Assembly: GCF_014164585.1 (NCBI RefSeq)
Contig: NZ_JACJFM010000026.1
Coordinates: 1-64,000 of the forward strand
DNA from: Oceanospirillum sediminis
Lineage (GTDB): Bacteria; Pseudomonadota; Gammaproteobacteria; Pseudomonadales; Halomonadaceae
DNA: 64,000 nucleotides
Reading direction: 5' to 3'
Part shown: piece by piece, positions 17,491-27,068 of the stretch
Layout of the letters: each line of letters opens with the position of its first letter
Numbering within the stretch: position 1 is the first letter of the stretch
The notes under the pieces: model-generated
What the model was told of the DNA's origin: nothing
What the model saw: the letters and a program-made list of their open reading frames with translations, nothing else
Databases searched by the model: none
Translations under genes and position numbers: made by a program

Positions 17491-17511
17491 AGAGCTATCA
17501 ATGATAGCTCT
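17491..17511. terminator. Hairpin between convergent LysR and VF530 genes
   Basis: AGAGCTATC and GATAGCTCT form a perfect 9-bp stem with a 3-base loop between two converging genes. T-tracts are short, so it is a modest bidirectional terminator candidate. Confidence 0.5.
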
Positions 17512-17531
17512 TATACAAGCCAGAGTAGTTA

Positions 17532-18002
17532 TTAGTCATCCTGTTTGTTGTGGCCGCCAGGACGGGCATTCTGCCAGGGGTTTGCCCTACTTCCCTGACT
17601 ATCTCCCTGGGTTGATCTCTTTTTAGTCGGCAGTGATAAAGATTTCCGAGGCTGGTTATTCCTGCTTTTACGAGGTTCTGAATGGCGCTCTCTGCTCTGT
17701 TCCGCATCCAGTGCACGAGGTGTCTTCGTGGCTCGTTTATTAGATGAAAAACCTTTCATTCTCAGGTAGAGGCTCTCAACTTTCTGGCGTGCCCATGGGG
17801 TTTTTCGCAGAAATTTAAGGCTGGATTTAACGCTGGGATTACTTTTAAAACAGTTGACCGGCACCTGTTCGGCCAGCTCTCGCCAGCCAAGCTCTTCTAC
17901 CAGTTCATTCAGAATCTGCTCCAGTTTGACGCCATGAAGAGGGTCAGAGCGTCCGTCTGATCGGTTGGTTGTGTCAGAAGGTTTTTGGGTCGATTCAGTC
18001 AT
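17532..18002 (-). CDS. VF530-family (DUF2132) DNA-binding-like protein with basic tail
   Basis: A 156-residue protein. Residues about 20-85 match the VF530/DUF2132 family: DPLHGVKLEQILNELVEELG, then CFKSNPSVKSSLKFLRKTPW and ARQKVESLYLRM. Family members are small helical proteins named after a Vibrio fischeri structure and proposed to bind DNA. The C-terminal 70 residues are an unusual low-complexity extension rich in Arg, Ser, Lys and Gln (QPRKSLSLPTKKRSTQG), which would favour nucleic-acid binding and is not part of the core family. It is 51 bases downstream of the PP2C/kinase-like gene on the same strand, so the two may be cotranscribed. Function is unknown. Confidence 0.8.
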   Translation of the reverse strand: MTESTQKPSDTTNRSDGRSDPLHGVKLEQILNELVEELGWRELAEQVPVNCFKSNPSVKSSLKFLRKTPWARQKVESLYLRMKGFSSNKRATKTPRALDAEQSRERHSEPRKSRNNQPRKSLSLPTKKRSTQGDSQGSRANPWQNARPGGHNKQDD

Positions 18003-18053
18003 AATTAAGCAAATTCCAGAAATATCCAGTACTGGTGGTTGATGCTCTGAATA

Positions 18054-19805
18054 TCAGTGCATCAGGCTGGCCAGTAGTAAAAGCAGCAGGATACCGGATA
18101 ACCCCTTCCAGAAAAACAACGGGTTTCGTTCTGCCAGTGGCATATTGCCTTCTTTAATATAGTGTGGATTTGGCTTTTTCAGGTCATAGACAAACTCAGA
18201 CAACCGGCGATATCTGAGCTCGGGGTTAGGTTGTAACGCTCTGCGCAGCGCTCCATCCAGCCAGACAGGAATCATAGGGTTGTACTGGAAACTGGGCATA
18301 TACTCCAGTCTGGAGAAATCGGCACGGCTATGCAATAACTCCATCTGTCCGGCATAAGGTTTTTGTCCGGTCAGCATCCAGTAGGCAATTGCAGCCAGGG
18401 AGAACTGGTCAGCTGCTGGTCCGGGGTCTCTATTCAGACGATACTCAGGTGCGGTATAGCTATGGAAGCCTGCAGCTCGGGCAATGGCCAGAGGCTCTGG
18501 CAGATCATCCATGCCTGGTACCGCACAGGAGGCAAAGTCGATCAGCTTAATCATACCCTGCTGATCAACCATAATATTATCCGGGTGCAGCCCCTGACAT
18601 AAAATGTCGCGACGATGCAGTGCTCTTACGGCTTTTACCATCTGTTCTATCAGATCTGTCTGACGACGCAGTTCGGCATGGGGGTTCTGAGCAATCCACT
18701 CGGATAGGGTACGGCCATCAACATATTCCCGCAGATAGTACAAATAATTCCGGGGACGGGAGGCATCAACAATTTTGGCGACATAGGGGGAGTTAACCCG
18801 CTCAACAACCCATTGCTGCATACTGAACTGGCGTAAAAAGTCTTTGCGTCCGGCCAGTTGTGGTGACGGTGCTTTGAGTACCATTTCACGCTCAGTACGC
18901 TTGTCCTGAACCCGATAAATGCAGCTCATGTTGCTTTTACTCAGTACTTCCAGTATGCGGTAGCCGTCCAGTTCTTCGCCTTCATTCAGGTCAGGCGGTA
19001 CTGGCAGTGCACCAAAAGCATCACCCAGAGTTTCTCCTGATTCTTCTGGCAACATATCGATGCGCACCAGTTGAAAGCTGAAGTGAGTACTGCTGTATCC
19101 TCGGGCGCTGGCTTTCTGTACGGCACTTTGCAGTATCTGATCACAGGCCATATTAAGATCGGACGCATGCTGTCGTATCAGTTGAACGTAATCTGAGGTG
19201 ACCAGAGTGCCTTTTGCAGCCTGAGTGGTAAATAACAGAATATCGCCCTGATTAACTGAGAATTGCAGATAATCGATATCTACACTGGGGTCCAGTCCAA
19301 GGGCTCTGGATGGATAGCGATAACCTCCCATAAAATTCGTATGTTCTCGATTCAACTGCTCAAACTCACCACCTCTCAGGCGATATACCAGGGTGTCGCC
19401 CATATGAAACAGATGTCCCTGACGGCCCCTCAGTACGATGCTGCTGAATGAGCTGATATAGTTACCGTTAGCGACACTTTTACCCTGACTGAATAACCAG
19501 CCATTCAATGCGCTCAGTACTTTGGTGGCTGATGTTTTGACATCCCAGTTATCCGGTGTGGCGTAATAATCTGCCAGAAAACCACGAACACAGGTCTCAG
19601 CCGCTTGCTTGGCAATCACATTTCTCCAGGTGGAGTCTGCAACCACTGCCGCGATGCCTTTTGCCGCTAGTGCTGAACCGTCAGGTACTCGCACTGACAT
19701 AGTGGAACGCACCGAACTTTTATCCGGTGCAATGAAAGATTGTCCGTAACTGATTTTCAGCTGACTGTCTCTGGTCATGCTACGCTTCACCCGAATCTGC
19801 ACCAA
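18054..19805 (-). CDS. Fused PP2C-phosphatase/protein-kinase-like protein with degenerate active sites
   Basis: A 583-residue protein with the layout of the bifunctional serine/threonine kinase/phosphatase family: PP2C-like domain (about 15-250), kinase-like domain (about 280-540), and one C-terminal membrane helix (about 565-582). The phosphatase motifs are altered. The first-motif Asn-x-Asp is Val-Arg-Ser (32-34), the TDG motif is Thr-Thr-Gln (193-195) and the late Asp-Asn is Thr-His (240-241); only Asp57 and Asp137 remain. In the kinase part the ATP lysine Lys311 and Asp423 remain, but the catalytic-loop HRD/HQD is Cys-Gln-Gly (403-405) and DFG is DFA. The reading frame is open throughout. 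I infer a membrane-anchored pseudoenzyme or scaffold rather than a working enzyme pair. Confidence 0.8.
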   Translation of the reverse strand: MVQIRVKRSMTRDSQLKISYGQSFIAPDKSSVRSTMSVRVPDGSALAAKGIAAVVADSTWRNVIAKQAAETCVRGFLADYYATPDNWDVKTSATKVLSALNGWLFSQGKSVANGNYISSFSSIVLRGRQGHLFHMGDTLVYRLRGGEFEQLNREHTNFMGGYRYPSRALGLDPSVDIDYLQFSVNQGDILLFTTQAAKGTLVTSDYVQLIRQHASDLNMACDQILQSAVQKASARGYSSTHFSFQLVRIDMLPEESGETLGDAFGALPVPPDLNEGEELDGYRILEVLSKSNMSCIYRVQDKRTEREMVLKAPSPQLAGRKDFLRQFSMQQWVVERVNSPYVAKIVDASRPRNYLYYLREYVDGRTLSEWIAQNPHAELRRQTDLIEQMVKAVRALHRRDILCQGLHPDNIMVDQQGMIKLIDFASCAVPGMDDLPEPLAIARAAGFHSYTAPEYRLNRDPGPAADQFSLAAIAYWMLTGQKPYAGQMELLHSRADFSRLEYMPSFQYNPMIPVWLDGALRRALQPNPELRYRRLSEFVYDLKKPNPHYIKEGNMPLAERNPLFFWKGLSGILLLLLLASLMH

Positions 19806-20108
19806 TGCAGTGCAGTTAAATCGCTTATGTCACTCTGGCTTACCTGAATTCGGGCAGTAAAAAGAGCCATTCTGTCCGGTCAGTCAGATAAGGTTCGTAT
19901 TATGCAACAGCCGTATGACTGCTGCACTGACTTATATACCATCCATGTCATTTTTTTCCCGCTGGTTCTTTAGTAGGAATCTGTAACACCCCGGATGGAA
20001 TTAAGTTCAGTCTGCCGATATAATCCCAGGCCAGTTTAAGATGGACAGATGCATTTTTTGTTCCTGTCCGACTAACAATCATTCAATATCAATTCTGGGG
20101 TCAGAACG
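19806..20108. other. Divergent region between kinase-like gene and ppa
   Basis: This 303-base region carries a likely ppa promoter (19996-20024). A GGACAG/CTGTCC hairpin lies around 20044-20070 in the ppa leader. No coding region was recognised. Confidence 0.4.
19996..20024 (+). promoter_or_regulatory. Probable sigma-70 promoter of ppa
   Basis: A consensus TATAAT (20019-20024) is spaced 17 bases from a weak -35 TGGAAT (19996-20001), about 85 bases before the ppa start. Confidence 0.45.
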
Positions 20109-20642
20109 ATGGACTTTGATAAAATTCCTGCAGGCAAAGACGCACCACACGACATCTATGTAGCGATCGAAATTCCTGCAAACAGCTCTCCGATCAAATA
20201 TGAGATCGAAAAAGAGTTCAGTGCAATCATGGTTGACCGTTTTATGGCAACCCCTATGTTCTACCCTGCAAACTACGGTTTCATCCCGAACACGCTGTCT
20301 GAAGATGGTGACCCACTGGACGTTCTGGTGATCACTCCTTACCCGGTTCTGCCTGGTTCTGTGATCCGCTGCCGTCCGGTTGGCGTTCTGAACATGACTG
20401 ACGAAGCAGGTCCTGACGCTAAGCTGGTTGCTGTACCGCACGACAAACTGACCACTGTTTATAAAGAAATTCAGGATGTAGATGACATCCCTGAGCTGCT
20501 GCGCCAGCAGATCACTCACTTCTTCGAGAACTACAAAGATCTGGAAGATGGCAAGTGGGTTAAAGTGGATGGCTGGGCTAATGCAGAAGCTGCTCGCGAT
20601 GCAATTGTTAAGTCTATCGAAGCATTCGAAGCAGATAAGTAA
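20109..20642 (+). CDS. ppa: Inorganic pyrophosphatase
   Basis: A 177-residue family I (bacterial hexameric type) pyrophosphatase. It hydrolyses pyrophosphate to two phosphates with Mg2+ in the cytoplasm, pulling biosynthetic reactions forward. The signature [10 protein letters not shown] supplies the acidic metal ligands. [11 protein letters not shown] precedes it, and [16 protein letters not shown], with its active-site Lys and Glu, opens the fold. The length equals E. coli Ppa. ATG at 20109 follows GGGGTCAG, an adequate ribosome-binding site. Codon use is strongly biased, as expected for a highly expressed gene. It is monocistronic with its own terminator. Confidence 0.97.
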   Translation: MDFDKIPAGKDAPHDIYVAIEIPANSSPIKYEIEKEFSAIMVDRFMATPMFYPANYGFIPNTLSEDGDPLDVLVITPYPVLPGSVIRCRPVGVLNMTDEAGPDAKLVAVPHDKLTTVYKEIQDVDDIPELLRQQITHFFENYKDLEDGKWVKVDGWANAEAARDAIVKSIEAFEADK

Positions 20643-20687
20643 TTCTGCTTTGATTGCCTGATCCGGAGCTTTATCCGGGTTGAAAAG

Positions 20688-20714
20688 AACCGCAGCTCAG
20701 TCTGCGGTTTTTTT
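20688..20714 (+). terminator. Intrinsic terminator of ppa
   Basis: AACCGCAG (20688-20695) pairs with CTGCGGTT (20702-20709), followed by a T-run. Confidence 0.85.
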
Positions 20715-20857
20715 ATGTCTGGTGGTTACTACTGCCTTCTGCACTTTTTATCTATCGGTCTGTATTCAAAGCGACTGATTATTCTATAAGGTCATTTCCT
20801 GATGCGTCATTCAGAGACGTCTGGTTTTCTTTGTTTTATCCTGATGGTAGAATCTAC

Positions 20858-20876
20858 ATGATAATCATTATTATTA
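20858..20876. promoter_or_regulatory. Fur box upstream of TonB receptor
   Basis: ATGATAATCATTATTATTA matches the Fur inverted-repeat consensus; the central TGATAAT-C-ATTATTA matches 14 of 15 positions of the 7-1-7 site. It lies about 30 bases before the receptor start codon, so repression by Fe-Fur is expected. Confidence 0.8.
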
Positions 20877-20904
20877 AAAATAAAGCTTTCAGGAGTCCCT
20901 CTGA

Positions 20905-22956
20905 ATGTTCCGCTATTCCTATCTTGCGTTTAGTATCACTGCAGCCCTGACTGCAAGTCTGCAGGTTCAGGCTAACGACACCACTCCGGTGGAAGGAGAA
21001 ACCATTACTGTGACCGGCAGTGGTTCAGGATTGACATTATCCCCGCTGGGCGACATTTCAAATGTCAGTAAAAATGGCGTTAATGTCGAAGAGCTGCCTT
21101 ATTCTGTCTCTGTTGTTAGTCAGGATTTTATTCAGGAAACCGGTGCTAAGAATATCCAGGATGCTTTGCTGTATTCTGCCGGTGTTTATGCCGGTGCATT
21201 TGGTATTGATACCCGAGTGGACTCTCACACCATTCGCGGCGTTGATCCGGTGAAATATCTGGATGGTTTGCGCGCTGATTATGGGTATTACAATAATGTG
21301 CGGCCGAGTACTTATGCTCTGGAACAGATTGAAGTATTAAAAGGTCCATCATCGGTATTGTATGGACAGGGCTCTGTGGGCGGTATCGTTAATTCGGTCA
21401 CCAAACGGCCTGAAGAGACTGAAAAAGGTGAAATCTGGGCGCAAGTGGGCTCATTTGATCGTAAGCAGCTGGCTGCAGACTGGACCGGGCCTCTGGATAA
21501 AGAGGGTAAGGTGCTGTTCCGGGTTATCGGCCTGAAGCGGGACAGTGATACCCAGGTGGATCATGTTGAAGATAACGAAGTCCTGTTCAGTCCCTCTCTG
21601 ACCTGGCGTGCCAGTGATGCAACTGATGTTACTCTGATGTACAACTATCAGAAACGTGATGGCGGTATTACTGCTCAGTTTTTGCCATCGCAGGGTACCA
21701 TCTGGCCCGGGCCTCTGGGACAGCTGAAGCCATCAACTTTTGTAGGTGAGCCAGGTTGGGACAAATATGATCGTGAGCAGTCAGCACTGACGGCAGAGCT
21801 GAATCATAAATTTAATGAACGCTGGAGCCTGTCCGGTGTGGCTCGTTACGTTGATGCTGAGACCAGTACCAGGGAACACTGGGCAAATATTGGCTATGCA
21901 CCGGATGCTGAAGGCTATATCGGTCGCACGCAGTATGTGGTTGATAAAAGTACGGAAGGTCTGAATACCGATATTCGCCTGAACGGTGATATCTCGCTGG
22001 GTACAACCCGTCATCGTCTGACTTTCGGTTTTGATAGTCAGGATATTGAGATTGATGAGTGGGATCTGGCCAGACAGGCCGGTACCGGAATCAATGCTTA
22101 TAATCCGGTGTATGGCAGTGTGGCACCCATTGCCGGGACCATAGATCCACCATCGGTCACGACGGAACAGCTGGGTTTTTACATCAGCGACCATATCAAC
22201 TGGAATGATTTTGTACTGTCTGCAGCACTGCGCAGAGACACCGTCAAGACCATTACCGAAGGTACGGGTAGTGTCAAAGCCAGTGAAACAACCAAATTGC
22301 TGGGCCTGATGTACCAGTTTGATAACGGAGTATCACCTTATATCAGTTACTCCGAATCCTTTGAGGCGAATACCGGTAGTGATGGTATGGGGGGGACGCT
22401 GGAGCCAACAGAAGGTGAGCAGGTTGAAACCGGTATTAAATACCTGTCTGCAGATAAATCCACCACAATCACTCTGGCGCACTTCGACATAGAACAGAAG
22501 AATCGGGTAACTAATGGCTCGACACCAGGTGGGTTACAGCAGGTCGGTGCTCGTATTAAAGGCTGGGAGCTGGAAGCATCTAAGAGCTGGAACAGTCTGA
22601 GTGTGAAGTTCAATCATGCCGATATTGATGCTGAAGATGGCAATGGTGGTCGTCTGCCTTATGTTGCTGAGCGTCAGAGCAGTGTCTGGGGTAGCTATCT
22701 GTTCAATAGTAATTGGCGTGCTGGTCTTGGTGTCCGTCGTACTGGTTCAACAACAGGCTGGGGTGGAGCTCCTGTTATTGATGGTGTGACCCTGGTTGAT
22801 GCTATGGTGGGCTATCGTACAGGTAACTGGGACTTCACTGCAGATATCAAAAATGTGACAGATAAAACGTACATCTCCTGGTGCCGCTCTGAAGGTACCG
22901 ACTGTGGTTATGGTGAGAAGCTGAATGCGACTCTGAATGCTCGTTATAAGTTCTGA
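20905..22956 (+). CDS. TonB-dependent siderophore receptor
   Basis: A 683-residue outer-membrane receptor. The signal peptide ends near LQVQA (residue 23), a TonB box ETITVTGSG follows at about residues 32-40, then the plug (LPYSVSVVSQDFIQETGAKN, and GPSSVLYGQGSVGGIVNSVT) and a 22-strand barrel ending in Phe (ARYKF). By family it imports an Fe(III)-siderophore using TonB energy. The overall pattern is that of the FhuA/FpvA-like TIGR01783 group, probably hydroxamate-type, but the ligand cannot be read. A Fur box precedes it and a terminator follows, so it is a single Fur-controlled gene. No siderophore synthesis, ABC importer or ferric reductase lies beside it, pointing to xenosiderophore use. 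Confidence 0.93.
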   Translation: MFRYSYLAFSITAALTASLQVQANDTTPVEGETITVTGSGSGLTLSPLGDISNVSKNGVNVEELPYSVSVVSQDFIQETGAKNIQDALLYSAGVYAGAFGIDTRVDSHTIRGVDPVKYLDGLRADYGYYNNVRPSTYALEQIEVLKGPSSVLYGQGSVGGIVNSVTKRPEETEKGEIWAQVGSFDRKQLAADWTGPLDKEGKVLFRVIGLKRDSDTQVDHVEDNEVLFSPSLTWRASDATDVTLMYNYQKRDGGITAQFLPSQGTIWPGPLGQLKPSTFVGEPGWDKYDREQSALTAELNHKFNERWSLSGVARYVDAETSTREHWANIGYAPDAEGYIGRTQYVVDKSTEGLNTDIRLNGDISLGTTRHRLTFGFDSQDIEIDEWDLARQAGTGINAYNPVYGSVAPIAGTIDPPSVTTEQLGFYISDHINWNDFVLSAALRRDTVKTITEGTGSVKASETTKLLGLMYQFDNGVSPYISYSESFEANTGSDGMGGTLEPTEGEQVETGIKYLSADKSTTITLAHFDIEQKNRVTNGSTPGGLQQVGARIKGWELEASKSWNSLSVKFNHADIDAEDGNGGRLPYVAERQSSVWGSYLFNSNWRAGLGVRRTGSTTGWGGAPVIDGVTLVDAMVGYRTGNWDFTADIKNVTDKTYISWCRSEGTDCGYGEKLNATLNARYKF

Positions 22957-22964
22957 TCTGTATA

Positions 22965-23004
22965 AACCGCCTGACTCTGATACAGGATCAGGCGGTTTTT
23001 CTTT
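22965..23004 (+). terminator. Intrinsic terminator of the TonB receptor gene
   Basis: AACCGCCTGA (22965-22974) pairs perfectly with TCAGGCGGTT (22988-22997), followed by T-rich sequence. Confidence 0.88.
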
Positions 23005-23355
23005 ACTTACTGATTATCTAATCGCAGTTAATACCGCCAGGGGAACCTCACCTACGCACCTGAGATTTGGCTTTGGGGCCTTCAGTGAAGTGGAAATTAC
23101 AAGATAAATAAGCCGTTAGCACAGGTTCTGAATGAGCTTTGACTGATATTTTGCTGTGCTTTTATTTGCATCTGATGCTTCTTATTCTTTGTCGTTGTAA
23201 CCGTCACGAAATATTTCCACCAGGTTTCCGATATGTTTCACTGCTGTAATATTTGAGTAATAAAACTGTCAGATAATGCCTGCCACTAAACTTCAAAACC
23301 CGGATTTCACACCGATCTCCGCTTTATATTTTCAGGTTTGTGTCAGGACTTATCG
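23005..23355. other. Gap before the Na/phosphate symporter gene
   Basis: About 350 bases with no gene seen. A TTGACT (23139) and TTATTT 17 bases later form a weak promoter candidate for the symporter. No clear Pho box was found. Confidence 0.3.
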
Positions 23356-24486
23356 ATGAACACAGCAACATCTACCACGCAACAGAACATTATCCGCTGG
23401 GTGGGTATTACCTCCCTGATTTATCTGCTTCTGGTCGCCGTTGGCATGATTGGCACCGGTTTCAAATGGGCGACAGCCGGTCACGCAAAAGAGCTGTTTG
23501 AGTTTGCTTCAAACCCGTTTGTTGGTCTGATGATTGGTACGGTAGCGACGGCACTGATTCAATCTTCCAGTACCGTAACCTCAATTATTGTAGGGCTGGT
23601 CGCCGGTGGTCTTCCGGTTGAAGCGGCAATTCCTATGATTATGGGAGCTAACATCGGCACCACAATCACCAATACGATTGTCAGCCTGGGCCATATTCGT
23701 AACCGGGATGAATTCCGTCTCGCGTTCGCGGCGGCAACGGTGCATGACTTCTTTAATCTGATGGCGGTTATCATCTTTCTGCCACTGGAACTGATGTTTG
23801 GCATGCTGGAAAAAGCCAGTGCTTACCTGGCGGCTCTTCTGGTTGGCGGTGAGTCTCTGAGCATGAAGAGCATGAACTTTATCAAGCCTTTGATTAAACC
23901 TGTGACTGGCGCAGCTAAAGACCTGTTCTCTGTACTACCCGAACCCACCAGCGGCATGGCGATGATTGTTCTGGGTATCGCTCTGATTATCTTCTCTGTT
24001 GCTTATGTGGGCAAACTGCTGAAGAAAGCTCTGGTAGGTCGTGCAAAAGAGATGTTGCATGGTGCTATCGGCCGTGGTCCGGTAACCGGTATTGCGTCTG
24101 GAAGTATCGTAACGGTATTGGTGCAGTCTTCTTCTACAACGACCAGCCTGATGGTACCTCTGGTTGGTACAGGTGTTCTGAAACTGAAAGATATCTATCC
24201 ATTTACGCTGGGTGCAAACATTGGTACCTGTATTACTGCTCTGCTGGCTGCAACAGCCGTGAGCGGAGATATGGCGATCTTTGCTCTGCAGATTGCTTTG
24301 GTGCATCTGAGTTATAACGTCCTGGCAGTGATTACTATCTTCAGCATTCCCTTCCTGCGTAACCTGCCGCTGATCCTGGCTGAGAAGCTGGCGGCACTGG
24401 CTGCAGTGAAGCGTCGTATCGCATTCGGGTATGTGTCTGCCGTATTCTTCTTCCTGCCGGGCTCGCTGATTTTTGTCACTGCCTGA
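23356..24486 (+). CDS. Na+/phosphate cotransporter family protein
   Basis: A 376-residue inner-membrane transporter of the Na/Pi (NptA/SLC34-like) family. It shows the two inverted QSSS repeats that form the substrate site: ALIQSSSTVTSIIVGL (about residues 59-74) and VLVQSSSTTTSLMVPL. IMGANIGTTITNTI and LGANIGTCITALLA follow the respective repeats. It should import, or possibly balance, inorganic phosphate with sodium. The ATG at 23356 has AGGA seven bases upstream; a TTG six codons earlier is less likely. It lacks the C-terminal PhoU-like domain of some relatives. Single gene with its own terminator. Confidence 0.9.
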   Translation: MNTATSTTQQNIIRWVGITSLIYLLLVAVGMIGTGFKWATAGHAKELFEFASNPFVGLMIGTVATALIQSSSTVTSIIVGLVAGGLPVEAAIPMIMGANIGTTITNTIVSLGHIRNRDEFRLAFAAATVHDFFNLMAVIIFLPLELMFGMLEKASAYLAALLVGGESLSMKSMNFIKPLIKPVTGAAKDLFSVLPEPTSGMAMIVLGIALIIFSVAYVGKLLKKALVGRAKEMLHGAIGRGPVTGIASGSIVTVLVQSSSTTTSLMVPLVGTGVLKLKDIYPFTLGANIGTCITALLAATAVSGDMAIFALQIALVHLSYNVLAVITIFSIPFLRNLPLILAEKLAALAAVKRRIAFGYVSAVFFFLPGSLIFVTA

Positions 24487-24511
24487 TTAACAGCACATCC
24501 CTTATAGTCTT

Positions 24512-24540
24512 AAAAGCCGCGCTCCTGTAGCGGCTTTTTT
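24512..24540 (+). terminator. Intrinsic terminator of the Na/phosphate symporter gene
   Basis: AAAAGCCGC (24512-24520) pairs with GCGGCTTTT (24530-24538), followed by T. Confidence 0.85.
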
Positions 24541-24657
24541 GTCTTCTCAATCTGCTTTGTTCTTCATCAGGCATGATGCCATTGATATGCAGGCAGCTAA
24601 TGCGCAGCAACAGGCCCGGAGTACGGCACAGTTCCAGGTGTAGGTTATGTCTGTAAA

Positions 24658-24689
24658 ATCACTGGGGCTTCGTTATACTCCCCAGTGAT
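24658..24689 (-). terminator. Hairpin downstream of the second chemoreceptor gene
   Basis: ATCACTGGGG and CCCCAGTGAT form a perfect 10-bp stem with a 12-base loop, 42 bases past the receptor stop. On the minus strand only a short T-run follows, so termination is likely but weak. Confidence 0.5.
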
Positions 24690-24730
24690 CTGAAGTAAGA
24701 AAAGATTAGTCTGAATATATTATGATGTCA

Positions 24731-26575
24731 TCAGACATGGAATGCTGAAGTGGTCTGCAAGAGTTGTTCAGCCTGCTGGACAACATTACCTGAGAACTGA
24801 TCAATTTCTTTATTCTTATCTGAAGCTTTTGATATATTGGTCAGCACTGTATCCATGCTGACAGCAATGGATTGTGCCGTTGCTGATATCTGCTCAATAC
24901 TGACAGACTGTTGTTGATTGCGATCACTGACATCACTGAACAAACGCCGGATCTGCTGCATCTCCTGAATGGCTCCTGCGCCTTGCTGCTTACCCTGATC
25001 GACCTGACTGATTCCCTGGTCCATAGATTGCTGGATACCGTTCAGCTGTTTCTGCATGCGGGTAATAATTTCATCGATTCGTGCGGTCGCTGAGGAGGTT
25101 TCTTCAGATAGTGAACGGACCTCGTCTGCTACAACAGAAAAGCCCCGACCGGCTTCTCCTGCACGGGCGGCTTCGATAGCAGCATTCAGCGCCAGAAGAT
25201 TGGTCTGCTCTGCCAGGCCATTAATAATATCGGTCACGCCATCAATCTGTCTGGAGGACTCATTCAGCCCCTTAATCTGCTGATGAAGATCACCAAACAG
25301 ATCGGATGTTTGTTCAAGAGCCCCTAACGCCTCTGTGATGACTGCACCGCCATGTTCTGTGGCTTGCTGTGCACTGTTTGATAACCGGTTGGTTTCTTCA
25401 GATGCGGCGGCCATTTCAGTAACCGTCTGGCTGATCTCTCTGATAGCAGAGGCGACGGTTCCGGTTTCCTGCTCGGTACGTTCGCCATCAGCTACCATCG
25501 TATCCAGCGTGTGGCTAAGCTGGGAGGACATCTGCTGCAGGTGTTCGCTGCTCTGGCGGGTATTGACCAGAATATCGCCAAGGCTATCTGCCAGATGATT
25601 CACGGCTGCACCCAATTCATCAAACTCATCCGGGTGCTCTTCTTTTACCGCGATGCGCACTGCCAGATTACCTGATGCGATATCTTCCAGTGAGTGCAGT
25701 GTACCGGTCAGAGAGCGGGTTGCCCGTTGCCAGACCAGTAACAGCAGAATGCAGGCAGAAATCGCAATGATCGCTCCGGCGACTAATAAGGTGTTGCGGG
25801 TGCGCTGGCTGGCTTTCTCGGATTCATTGCGGGCCAGTGCATACTCTTGTAGCACTGATGCCTGCGTGTCTTCTACCAGGCGGTTCAGTTTGATCAGATG
25901 AACATCGGCTTGTTGTTCCGCCGTGCGCTGCTCGGATGACAGCTGAATCAGCGCGCTGACCGCTGTTTTAATGGTGGCCAGTCTGTCTGCAAAGGCTTCT
26001 TCAAAACCAAATTCTTCCAGCTTGGCGACCAGTTGTTTGATAGCCGCATCGTATGCGATAAAGCTCTCGTCGGAACGATATTCGATAATCGACAGCACAG
26101 AGTCTTCCAGCATGCTGAAATTCTCTTTCATAAAAGAGAACATCTTAGACTCGAAATCAGCCAGTGCAGCAATAGCCTGACCGCGTTGCCCCTGCTGATT
26201 ATCGACGCCGATGGTCTGGGCGGCTTGCAGGGCACGTTGTCTGGCGGCTACCCACTGGGTCAGCATCTCCTCAAACTGAGCACTGTCTGTCATGCCTTCT
26301 GCACGCAGGGTGGCCAGGGCGGTTTTCTGCTCATCCAGCAAGCTTTTCAGTTGTTCTTCAGCAGCAGCACCTTTCAGGCGCGATGCGGCGGAAACTTCAG
26401 CCTTCAAATGACCAAGTACAATACCTCTTTGTCCCAGTACACTTTCATCTTTAGCGGCAAGACTTTGTTCTTCCAGTGAGGATACTGACAGGTAGACCAT
26501 AAAGGTAAAGCCCAGGGATATCAGCAAGACAACCAGAAGCAGGTTGTGTTTAAAGTTCAATCGAAACAATGACAT
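24731..26575 (-). CDS. Methyl-accepting chemotaxis protein
   Basis: A 614-residue transmembrane chemoreceptor. Membrane helix 1 is at about residues 11-30 ([20 protein letters not shown]), a helical periplasmic domain of about 230 residues follows, then helix 2 ([21 protein letters not shown]), HAMP and the signalling coiled coil. The tip is [20 protein letters not shown] followed by [17 protein letters not shown]. Its periplasmic region shares arrangement with the receptor at 6474-8315 and probably is a paralogue. No C-terminal CheR/CheB-docking pentapeptide is evident, since it ends TTSAFHV. It is monocistronic, divergent from the photolyase operon. The ligand is unknown. Confidence 0.92.
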   Translation of the reverse strand: MSLFRLNFKHNLLLVVLLISLGFTFMVYLSVSSLEEQSLAAKDESVLGQRGIVLGHLKAEVSAASRLKGAAAEEQLKSLLDEQKTALATLRAEGMTDSAQFEEMLTQWVAARQRALQAAQTIGVDNQQGQRGQAIAALADFESKMFSFMKENFSMLEDSVLSIIEYRSDESFIAYDAAIKQLVAKLEEFGFEEAFADRLATIKTAVSALIQLSSEQRTAEQQADVHLIKLNRLVEDTQASVLQEYALARNESEKASQRTRNTLLVAGAIIAISACILLLLVWQRATRSLTGTLHSLEDIASGNLAVRIAVKEEHPDEFDELGAAVNHLADSLGDILVNTRQSSEHLQQMSSQLSHTLDTMVADGERTEQETGTVASAIREISQTVTEMAAASEETNRLSNSAQQATEHGGAVITEALGALEQTSDLFGDLHQQIKGLNESSRQIDGVTDIINGLAEQTNLLALNAAIEAARAGEAGRGFSVVADEVRSLSEETSSATARIDEIITRMQKQLNGIQQSMDQGISQVDQGKQQGAGAIQEMQQIRRLFSDVSDRNQQQSVSIEQISATAQSIAVSMDTVLTNISKASDKNKEIDQFSGNVVQQAEQLLQTTSAFHV

Positions 26576-27068
26576 AGATGGTTTCTCTCTTTTATAGTTG
26601 TGCTTTTTTCTTATAGGTCGAGCATATTTGATACAGGGTTCGGGCAGGCTTTATTGTCTGCGATAGGGTAACAGAGTGGTTAAAGCGATCTGCTTGATGA
26701 CTGAGGTGAATAAGTTTACCGAACACCGTCAGGCAGTCCGTGCAATAGATAAGAGTCTGATTCCGACTATCGTCTAATCATTCCTTATGATTGTCTCATT
26801 CTTCCATAGATCAGGGGCAGGAATGAAGTACCAGAACCCATGATCTGGCAGAAGATTCGTTATTAAATTGTAACGGTTGCATAAGAGAGGGCCATCGCCC
26901 GGATGTTTGGCCATACAGATTTTACTGCTAAACATGCTGATTCAGTTGCACTTGCTTATTCAGATGTTGCCGACGGGTACCCTTCCAGCAGAAATACGAT
27001 CCACAGTGAACTGGAATGGCTTTGTTTGCGTAATACCCGAAAGCTTTTTATGTGACAGGATAAACACC
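26576..27068. other. Divergent region between chemoreceptor and photolyase genes
   Basis: About 490 bases if the photolyase starts at 27069. In-frame codons extend upstream to 26877, but that stretch does not look like the photolyase fold and is treated as leader. No convincing sigma-28 promoter was found for the receptor. Confidence 0.35.
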
